Positions 57,801 to 64,000 of a stretch of DNA of 64,000 nucleotides are shown piece after piece (position 1 is the stretch's first letter; every line of letters starts with the position of its first letter). This DNA is from Cladorhizidae sp. MBARI D1340-BT2 (Eukaryota; Porifera; Demospongiae; Poecilosclerida; Cladorhizidae): NCBI GenBank assembly GCA_028752905.1, contig JAQNBH010000003.1, positions 24,367,989 to 24,431,988 of the forward strand, read 5' to 3'. A program made the position numbers and the translations under genes. Below the pieces are notes generated by a model, which did no database searches, was not told the origin of the DNA, and worked only from the letters and a program-made list of their open reading frames with translations.

Positions 57801-59834
57801 TCACTGGCAGGCCACCGCTTTGGCAACTGGAGAACGCCAGGAAAGATCGCAAACCTTACCACTTCAAATCACCATAACTTGCTAATACTTAGAGTAATCA
57901 AAATTTTGGCACGTACAAAAGACAGATAATTAGAAGGGCTATACGGTGATATAAACAATTTCATTTTTGGATAAAGTGTAGAAAAGTTATGAGCTTTACG
58001 GCAAAAATGCAAGATTTTTGGGGAAAAAATGAGAAACATATAGACCAAATTAGGGCAAATATCAAGATAGAGAACACATAATGAAACCTATCATTCGAAT
58101 CATATCAAGTCCATTACAGTGAAGTGTGCATAATATTATGGATGTTTGCTATCAACAGAGAGCACAGGGAGAGACCTATCTTAATAGCTATATATCAAAT
58201 TTATACAGTGAAGTGTGGAGAATCTATGAAGCTAACCTGTTTAGCATCAAGATAGAGAACACATAGAGAAACCTATCTTGTGATTCTATGTATGCAGAAT
58301 ATACGGATGTTTGGTATCAAGAGAGAGAACAGAGAGAGGCCTACCTTTAGAGCTATATATCAAGTCTATTCAGTGAAGTGTGGAGAATCTATGAAGCTAA
58401 CATGTTTAGCTCAAGATAGAGAACACTGAGAGATACCTATCTTGCAAGTCCACTACAGTGAAGTGTGCAGAATATATGGATGTTTGGTATCAAGAGAGAG
58501 CACTTAGAGAGTCCTATCTTAATAGCTATACATCAAGTCTATTCAGTGAAGTGTGGATAATCTACGAAGCTAACATGTTTAGCATCAAGTAAGAGTACAA
58601 TTCATAACTGCTCTAATTAACAAGACCAAAGTCCCAGATTTTGTCAACTGATAGAGAAGGCCCTTATCTGCAACATGTCAACAGATTATCAATAAATGTA
58701 GTGGTTTTTTACTGGCAGGCCACCGCTTTGGCAACTGGAAAACGCCAGGAAAGATCGCAAACCTTACCACTTCAAATCACGATAACTTGCTAATACTTAG
58801 AGTAATCAAAATTTTGGCACGTACAAAAGACAGCTAATTAGAAGGGCTATATATCCGGTGATATAAAAAATTTCTTTTTTGGGTAAAGTGTAGAAAAGTT
58901 ATGAGCTTTACGGCAAAAAAGCAAGATTTTTGGGGGGAAATGAGAAACATATAGACCAAATTAGGGCAAATATCAAGATAGAGAACACATAATGAAACCT
59001 ATCATTCGAATCATATCAAGTCCATTACAGTGAAGTGTGCAGAATATTATGGATGTTTGATATCAACAGAGAGCACAGGGAGAGACCTATCTTAATAGCT
59101 ATAATTATATCAAGTTTATACAGTGAAGTGTGGAGAATCTATGAAGCTAACCTGTTTAGCATCAAGATAGAGAACACATAGAGAAACCTATCTTGTGATT
59201 CTATGTATGCAGAATATACGGATGTTTGGTATCAAGAGAGAGAACAGAGAGAGGCCTACCTTTAGAGCTATATATCAAGTCTATTCAGTGAAGTGTGGAG
59301 AATCTATGAAGCTAACATGTTTAGCTCAAGATAGAGAACACTGAGAGATACCTATCTTGCAAGTCCACTACAGTGAAGTGTGCAGAATATATGGATGTTT
59401 GGTATCAAGAGAGAGCACTTAGAGAGTCCTATCTTAATAGCTATACATCAAGTCTATTCAGTGAAGTGTGGATAATCTACGAAGCTAACATGTTTAGCAT
59501 CAAGTAAGAGTACAATTCATAACTGCCCTAATTAACAAGACCAAAGTCCCAGATTTTGTCAACTGATAGAGAAGGCCCTTATCTGCAACATGTCAACAGA
59601 TTATCAATAAATGTAGTGGTTTTTCACTGGCAGGCCACCGCTTTGGCAACTGGAGAACGCCAGGAAAGATCGCAAACCTTACCACTTCAAATCACCATAA
59701 CTTGCTAATACTTAGAGTAATCAAAATTTTGGCACGTACAAAAGACAGATAATTAGAAGGGCTATCCGGTGATATAAATAATTTCTTTTTTGGATAAAGT
59801 GTAGAAAAGTTATGAGCTTTACGGCAAAAAAGCA
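48897..59834 (+). repeat. 6-mer higher-order repeat made of 1823-bp dimers, period 5469 bp, two copies (M55-M60, M61-M66)
   Basis: Lengths alternate 912/911 throughout. The odd-type monomer has TGCATAATATTATGG, CAAATTTATAC, TCACGATAAC and a 4-bp expansion in GGCTATATATCC. The even-type has a 4-bp expansion in CTATAATTATATC and ends AACAATTTCATTTTTGG. Rarer marks give the 6-mer. CCACGGCTTT occurs in M55 and M61, TCAAACTTTTGG in M56 and M62, and AAGATTACAA with GGAGAACGCC in M58 and M64. Copies run 48897-54365 and 54366-59834. M66 departs from M60 (GGAGAACGCC and a different tail), so the domain edge lies inside M66. Confidence 0.92.
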
Positions 59835-59997
59835 AGATTTTTGGGGGGAAAATGAGAAACATATAGACCAAATTAGGGCAAATATCAAGATAGAGAACAC
59901 ATAATGAAACCTATCATTCGAATCATATCAAGTCCATTACAGTGAAGTGTGCAGAATATTATGGATGTTTGATATCAACAGAGAGCACAGGGAGAGA
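59835..59997 (+). repeat. Left fragment of the interrupted satellite monomer M67
   Basis: This fragment runs from the monomer start through A1, B1 and most of C1, ending CAGGGAGAGA immediately before the transposon's CCC. An empty monomer continues CCTATCTTAATAGC, so the ten bases between GAGAGA and the expected transposon start, TTAA included, are missing. Confidence 0.9.
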
Positions 59998-60013
59998 CCC
60001 TTTAAATACGCCG
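59998..60013 (+). repeat. Left terminal inverted repeat of the piggyBac element
   Basis: The end reads CCCTTTAAATACGCCG. Against the right end read inward, 10 of the first 12 bases agree (CCCTyTAAATmC). The similarity ends there, so the terminal repeat is short, as usual for the superfamily. The internal TTAA in CTTTAAAT is part of the repeat and not the target site. Confidence 0.85.
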
Positions 60014-60015
60014 GG

Positions 60016-60031
60016 GGGTCAAAATGACCCG
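60016..60031 (+). repeat. Left subterminal inverted repeat, palindromic GGGTCA-AAA-TGACCC
   Basis: GGGTCAAAATGACCCG begins 18 bases inside the left end. It is a 6-bp-arm palindrome with a 3-base spacer and also the exact reverse complement of 62422-62437 near the right end. Shared subterminal repeats in piggyBac elements usually act as additional transposase-binding sites; that role is inferred here. Confidence 0.85.
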
Positions 60032-60176
60032 GAAAAATGGTCACGCTTCTAAGCATGCGCAGCCAAAGTCGGGTAAGTTCAATCATTGCGCACTAAGCAT
60101 TATTGGATAGTGTGCTTTTAAAGGAATCGAATGAACTATAGAAGTGTATAGGTTTCGATCGGTTTTTTTAAAAGCT
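60032..60176 (+). promoter_or_regulatory. Putative 5' untranslated/promoter region of the transposase
   Basis: This is non-coding sequence between the left subterminal repeat and the transposase ATG. It contains a stem of GCGCACTA (60088-60095) with TAGTGTGC (60108-60115), 7 of 8 pairs around a 12-base loop. A TATA-like TTTTAAAG follows at 60116-60123. A short upstream reading frame of six codons and a stop lies at 60131-60151. Any promoter function is a guess from position only. Confidence 0.35.
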
Positions 60177-62312
60177 ATGGCTACTCGGAAGTTCGCCGCT
60201 GCTGAAGTCTTAGCTATGTTAGAAGATGTTCAGGATGACGGTTTAGATAACTATGACGAAGAACTAGAGCAAGAAAGTGATGGCGAAACACTCGAGACTG
60301 TTGACTACACTGATGAAGATGGTAAACAGGTGCTGGTAGACTCTGATTTACTTCACCCTAGTGTCATGACAGCTTTGAGAAGAATCGATGAAGATGTTTT
60401 GCCATGTGAAGTGGACTCATTACTGCTATTTGATGCTGAACTGATGGAGGAAGATGATGTTGGTGAAAGTGACACTAGTTCTTCTGTTGCTGGCTTGGAT
60501 GTAAGTGAGCAGATAACCATGCCAGATGATAGTGCAAGCAGTGGGTGTGAGAGTCCAGAACATGAAATTGAGAGGGGTGTTCATGGGAGAGGGAGGGGAC
60601 GGGGAAGGGGTCATGGACAGAGGGGTCGTGGATGGAGTAGGGGTCGAGGACGGGGTCGTGGATGGAGAAGGGGTTGAGGACGGGGTCGAGCTAGTGGAAA
60701 AGAGGGAGAGATTGAGAGCCAGGGTGAAGACGAAAGTGATGGTCAGTCAGAGTCGGGAGATAGCGAAAGGAGGAATGATAAAGAATCATCAGCATGGACA
60801 TGGAGACGTAACAAATTGCATGTTGCTAATAATAAAGTTCTCTATACTGATCTTCGTGGCCCAAAGGGTGACTGCCTAAATTGCAGCACACCATTGGATT
60901 TTTTTCAGTTGTTCATAGACAAGAACATGGTTGACCGTATTGTCGAAGAGACTAATAGGTATGCATGTCAGGAACGTTCAACACATAATCATCTTTCTCC
61001 CTGGTCGGATGTTACTTATGAAGAAATTCTAGCCTTTATAGGCCTCAATATAGCCATGGGCATAATTTCCCTCCCATCTATAAGAGATTACTGGTCTAAG
61101 GACCCACTATTTGCCCATCCATGGTTTGGTACTGTCATGACAAGGAGTAGATTCCAGCAAATTCTTCGTTATTTTCACATAGTGGACAATTCCACAGCCT
61201 TGGACAGTACATCACCTGCTTATGACAAACTATGGAAAATTAGGCCCTTGATAGACCAGGTCAATCGAATTTCACAAGCTAATTTTACCCTTGGTATAGA
61301 AGTGTCTATTGACGAAAGCATGATTGGAACAAAAGCCAGAATTTCTTTTCTTCAATACATGCCTAAGAAGCCTACGAAGTGGGGAGTATAGGTGTGGATA
61401 CTCAGTGATTCTAAAACAGGCTATATTTACAATTTCAAAATTTACACTGGTAAGGATGGAAATACTGTTTCTAAAGGCCTGGCTTATAATGTGGTATATT
61501 GACTTATGGCTGGTTGTTTGAATAAGGGCCACTTCCTCTATGTGGACAATTTTTACACAAGTCCACAGTTGTTCCATGATCTTCTCAAAGATGAAACATA
61601 CTGTTCTGGAACTGCACGTACTAACCGCCGAAATTTCCCTAAGGAGTTGAAGCGTCAAAGACGAGAAAAGGCAGCTAGGGGTGACATAAAAACATTATAT
61701 TATGATTCAATTACTGCAGTACATTGGTTTGACAAAAGAGATGTTATGATGCTATCTTCTATCTTTCAAGATGAAACAGTTATAGTCTATCGTCGTTCTG
61801 GCCATTCAGTCTTGTCTGTTACCTGCCCTAAAATAGTGCAAGATTACAATGCATTCATGGGTGGGGTGGATCTGGCTGACCAGCATATGATGTATTACAG
61901 CTGTGGCCGCAGGGGCATGAAGTATTGGAGGCGTATTACTTGGAGAATACTGGATCAAGTTGTCTTGAACTCCCATGTGCTTTACAATCTAATGCAAGAT
62001 AAAAGGTGTAAAACTCGTCTTTCACAAAAGGAATATCGTGTTACCTTAGCTTATGCTTTATCTGCTCCAATGCATCTACTGGTACAGGGTCATGGACGTC
62101 GTTCTCCTAGCATGAAAAGCTTGGACCGTCTTAAGGGGAAGCATTTTGCTACCAATCAGCAACCAAGGAAACGTTGTGCTGTATGTGCAAAGAAAAAAAC
62201 ACCTGCAGGCAAAGTGAAGGACACAAAAACTGGTAATTACTGTGTGAAATGTGATACTTATTTATGTAGAGGTCGATGCTTTCAACGTTTTCATACTTTG
62301 GTCAAGTATTAG
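60177..62312 (+). pseudogene. piggyBac transposase pseudogene (DDE/D transposase with C-terminal zinc-binding domain)
   Basis: The frame is 711 codons plus TAG with no visible frameshift, broken by three in-frame stops: codon 167 (TGA 60675), codon 405 (TAG 61389) and codon 442 (TGA 61500). I chose the ATG at 60177 (G at -3, G at +4). The open frame further upstream offers only GTG at 60144. Residues about 15-130 are acidic and about 134-172 are rich in Arg-Gly. The DDE domain starts near residue 241 (LDFFQLFIDKNMVDRI) and includes SLPSIRDYWSK. Catalytic aspartates are visible as D379 (SIDESM), D457 (YVDNFYTS) and D565/D568 (GGVDLADQ). The C-terminal cysteine-rich domain has C667, C670, C689, C692, C697, C701 and H706. 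It would have cut and pasted the element at TTAA in the nucleus. As it stands it should give only truncated products. PGBD4-like affinity is plausible but unproven. Confidence 0.93.
60622..60690 (+). repeat. 30-bp coding minisatellite in the Arg-Gly region of the transposase
   Basis: Two 30-bp copies (60622-60651 and 60652-60681) and the start of a third encode the Gly-Arg-Gly-Trp/Ser-Arg pattern. The copies differ at only a few bases. At the codon that is TGA in copy 2 (60675) copy 1 reads CGA, so the sequence itself shows the likely original Arg codon and a C-to-T change at a CpG. Confidence 0.85.
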
Positions 62313-62367
62313 CATGTTATTTTCATTATTATATCATCAAATGTGATGTATGCTTACACAGTGTCAA

Positions 62368-62373
62368 AATAAA
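62368..62373 (+). terminator. AATAAA polyadenylation-type signal downstream of the transposase
   Basis: A canonical AATAAA lies 56 bases after the transposase stop at 62310-62312. A second AATAAA is at 62402-62407, still inside the element before the right subterminal repeat. Both fit a eukaryotic 3' end for the transposase transcript, though AATAAA also occurs by chance in AT-rich sequence. Confidence 0.55.
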
Positions 62374-62421
62374 GCATAAGTTTAATTGAATATTTTGGAG
62401 AAATAAATGAATTTTTGTATA

Positions 62422-62437
62422 CGGGTCATTTTGACCC
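62422..62437 (-). repeat. Right subterminal inverted repeat, palindromic
   Basis: CGGGTCATTTTGACCC is the 16-base exact reverse complement of the left subterminal repeat, ending 33 bases from the right terminus. The spacing to the terminus differs between the two ends (18 versus 33 bases), and such asymmetry is common in piggyBac elements. Confidence 0.85.
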
Positions 62438-62454
62438 AAAATGCTCGAATTTAT

Positions 62455-62470
62455 AACGGGATTTAGAGGG
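62455..62470 (-). repeat. Right terminal inverted repeat of the piggyBac element
   Basis: Read inward on the minus strand the end is CCCTCTAAATCCCGTT, agreeing with the left end at 10 of 12 positions. It is followed directly on the + strand by the TTAA target copy, which fixes this boundary to the base. Confidence 0.87.
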
Positions 62471-62474
62471 TTAA
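62471..62474 (+). other. Surviving TTAA target-site copy (right side)
   Basis: TTAA joins the transposon's GGG end to satellite TAGCTATATATCAAG. In empty monomers the same satellite reads CTATCTTAATAGC, so the insertion used this TTAA in block C1. The left duplicate expected just before 59998 is absent. Confidence 0.92.
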
Positions 62475-63210
62475 TAGCTATATATCAAGTTTATACAGTG
62501 AAGTGTGGAGAATCTATGAAGCTAACCTGTTTAGCATCAAGATAGAGAACACATAGAGAAACCTATCTTGTGATTCTATGTATGCAGAATATACGGATGT
62601 TTGGTATCAAGAGAGAGAACAGAGAGAGGCCTACCTTTAGAGCTATATATCAAGTCTATTCAGTGAAGTGTGGAGAATCTATGAAGCTAACATGTTTAGC
62701 TCAAGATAGAGAACACTGAGAGATACCTATCTTGCAAGTCCACTACAGTGAAGTGTGCAGAATATATGGATGTTTGGTATCAAGAGAGAGCACTTAGAGA
62801 GTCCTATCTTAATAGCTATACATCAAGTCTATTCAGTGAAGTGTGGATAATCTACGAAGCTAAACATGTTTAGCATCAAGTAAGAGTACAATTCATAACT
62901 GCCCTAATTAACAAGACCAAAGTCCCAGATTTTGTCAACTGATAGAGAAGGCCCTTATCTGCAACATGTCTACAGATTATCAATAAATGTAGTGGTTTTT
63001 CACTGGCAGGCCACCGCTTTGGCAACTGGAAAACGCCAGGAAAGATCGCAAACCTTACCATTTCAAATCACCATAACTTGCTAATACTTAGAGTACTCAA
63101 AATTTTGGCACGTACAAAAGACAGATAATTAGAAGGGCTATCCGGTGATATAAAATATCTCTTTTTTAGGTAAAGTGTAGAAAAGTTATGAGCTTTACGG
63201 CAAAAAAGCA

Positions 63211-64000
63211 AGATTTTTGGGGGGAAAATGAGAAACATATAGACCAAATTAGGGCAAATATCAAGATAGAGAACACATAATGAAACCTATCATTCGAATC
63301 ATATCAAGTCCATTACAGTGAAGTGTGCAGAATATTATGGATGTTTGATATCAACAGAGAGCACAGGGAGAGACCTATCTTAATAGCTATATATCAAGTT
63401 TATACAGTGAAGTGTGGAGAATCTATGAAGCTAACCTGTTTAGCATCAAGATAGAGAACACATAGAGAAACCTATCTTGTGATTCTATGTATGCAGAATA
63501 TACGGATGTTTGGTATCAAGAGAGAGAACAGAGAGAGGCCTACCTTTAGAGCTATATATCAAGTCTATTCAGTGAAGTGTGGAGAATCTATGAAGCTAAC
63601 ATGTTTAGCTCAAGATAGAGAACACTGAGAGATACCTATCTTGCAAGTCCACTACAGTGAAGTGTGCAGAATATATGGATGTTTGGTATCAAGAGAGAGC
63701 ACTTAGAGAGTCCTATCTTAATAGCTATACATCAAGTCTATTCAGTGAAGTGTGGATAATCTAACATGTTTAGCATCAAGTAAGAGTACAATTCATAACT
63801 GCCCTAATTAACAAGACCAAAGTCCCAGATTTTGTCAACTGATAGAGAAGGCCCTTATCTGCAACATGTCAACAGATTATCAATAAATGTAGTGGTTTTT
63901 CACTGGCAGGCCACCGCTTTGGCAACTGGAAAACGCCAGGAAAGATCGCAAACCTTACCATTTCAAATCACCATAACTTGCTAATACTTAGAGTACTCAA
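63211..64000 (+). repeat. Partial monomer M68 with an 8-bp deletion in D3
   Basis: The monomer is cut by the window end after 790 bp. At 63756-63767 it reads ATAATCTAACAT where other monomers read ATAATCTACGAAGCTAACAT. The missing eight bases lie between two CTA triplets, a typical microhomology or slippage deletion. No other monomer in the window shows it. Confidence 0.88.

Larger units (their letters stand above)
1..59997 (+). repeat. Satellite array, left block (M1-M67 left part), ~908-bp monomer
   Basis: This block is an uninterrupted head-to-tail tandem array read directly by following the recurring AGATTTTTGGGG landmark. Monomer starts are 1, 909, 1817, 2725, 3637, 4546, 5453, 6364, 7272, 8184, 9093, 10000, 10912, 11820, 12728, 13466, 14378, 15286, 16194, 17102, 18010, 18918, 19826, 20734, 21642, 22550, 23462, 24369, 25278, 26187, 27095, 28002, 28910, 29822, 30730, 31639, 32548, 33456, 34363, 35271, 36183, 37091, 38000, 38908, 39817, 40725, 41634, 42543, 43451, 44359, 45267, 46174, 47082, 47989, 48897, 49809, 50720, 51632, 52543, 53455, 54366, 55278, 56189, 57101, 58012, 58924 and 59835. 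All but one are 907-912 bp. Monomers differ mainly by scattered substitutions and 1-4 bp indels. No monomer is inverted. There is no gene in this block. Confidence 0.98.
59998..62470 (+). mobile_element. piggyBac-superfamily DNA transposon, 2473 bp, non-autonomous through stop codons
   Basis: A single foreign segment splits satellite monomer M67 inside block C1. Its ends are CCCTTTAAATAC on the left and, read inward from the right, CCCTCTAAATCC. The right end abuts TTAA, the piggyBac target. It carries one degenerate transposase reading frame in + orientation, matching subterminal inverted repeats and two polyadenylation-type signals. Its base composition is visibly less repetitive than the satellite. 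No second copy or internally deleted derivative is present in this window. Transposases of this superfamily cut and paste at TTAA and usually leave it duplicated on both sides. Here only the right copy survives. Confidence 0.95.
62471..64000 (+). repeat. Satellite array, right block (rest of M67 and partial M68)
   Basis: The same satellite resumes in phase and orientation immediately after the transposon, at the TTAATAGC of block C1. The interrupted monomer M67 ends at 63210, and M68 (63211 onward) is cut by the window end. Removing the 2473-bp insertion, restoring the 10 bp lost on its left and counting the TTAA once gives a 909-bp M67. Both monomers share TTACCATTTC (near 63057 and 63956) where monomers to the left have TTACCACTTC, so they form a local variant pair. 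Confidence 0.97.

Noticed and set aside
1..59997. CRISPR-like or prokaryotic repeat array
   Set aside because: There are no short repeats with unique spacers and no cas genes. The repeats are contiguous with a long monomer, and the associated transposon is eukaryotic.
60001..60006. TTTAAA at the left transposon end read as the left TTAA target copy
   Set aside because: The TTAA here lies within the CCCTTTAAAT terminal repeat, which matches CCCTCTAAAT at the other end. The satellite sequence normally before the target TTAA is missing, so a deletion explains the junction better.
60053..60061. GCATGCGCA resembling an NRF1 half-site upstream of the transposase
   Set aside because: It is a short incomplete match with no supporting context.
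60426..61658. Other open frames overlapping the transposase (60426-60614 -, 60526-60879 +, 61272-61658 -, 61324-61521 +)
   Set aside because: They are shadows of the transposase frame. The one at 60526-60879 is a frame-shifted reading of the Arg-Gly minisatellite.
24943..63061. Identical 61-codon minus-strand frames at 24943-25128, 31304-31489 and 62876-63061
   Set aside because: They are open only because of a shared A-to-T change (CATGTCTACAG) in one monomer variant. They are useful as a marker of that variant and not as genes.

Overview
The window is almost entirely one eukaryotic satellite DNA array, interrupted once by a decayed piggyBac-type DNA transposon. There are no host genes, no tRNA or rRNA genes, no CRISPR arrays and no prokaryotic signals. 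The AT-rich long-monomer satellite and the piggyBac transposase (usual in animals) suggest a metazoan pericentromeric, centromeric or other heterochromatic block. The species cannot be named from this sequence.

Layout. Positions 1-59997 and 62471-64000 hold 68 head-to-tail monomers (M1-M68, phase set at the recurring 'gcaAGATTTTTGGGG'), all on the same strand and mostly 907-912 bp. Each monomer has two halves. One is a nested-repeat half: three units of about 165-185 bp, each made of four related blocks of about 35-53 bp that begin ATCAA. The other is a unique half of about 380 bp containing the only GC-richer stretch. One monomer (M15, 12728-13465) is only 738 bp because exactly one internal unit was lost.

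Above the monomer level the array is a patchwork of higher-order repeat (HOR) domains recognisable from shared private variants and length patterns. These are a 5-mer (4547 bp, 1817-10911), an irregular 4-mer (3632 bp, 10912-21641), a 7-mer (6361 bp, 24369-37090), a loosely ordered stretch (37091-45266), a dimer (1815 bp, 45267-48896) and a 6-mer built of 1823-bp dimers (5469 bp, 48897-59834). M68 and the right part of M67 belong to a different variant family from the domain just upstream.

The transposon (59998-62470, + strand) has imperfect CCCTYTAAAT termini, a 16-bp subterminal inverted repeat that is itself palindromic, and one remaining TTAA target copy. It holds a 711-codon transposase pseudogene with three in-frame stops, no visible frameshift, and all catalytic aspartates and the C-terminal cysteine-rich domain preserved. 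The left TTAA and flanking bases were removed by a 10-bp deletion. The transposon occurs once and is not part of any HOR, so it probably arrived after the visible HOR amplifications.

I found no convincing evidence of a new functional system. The most informative content is the multi-scale repeat architecture and the way the transposon sits within about 1 kb of a HOR-domain boundary.
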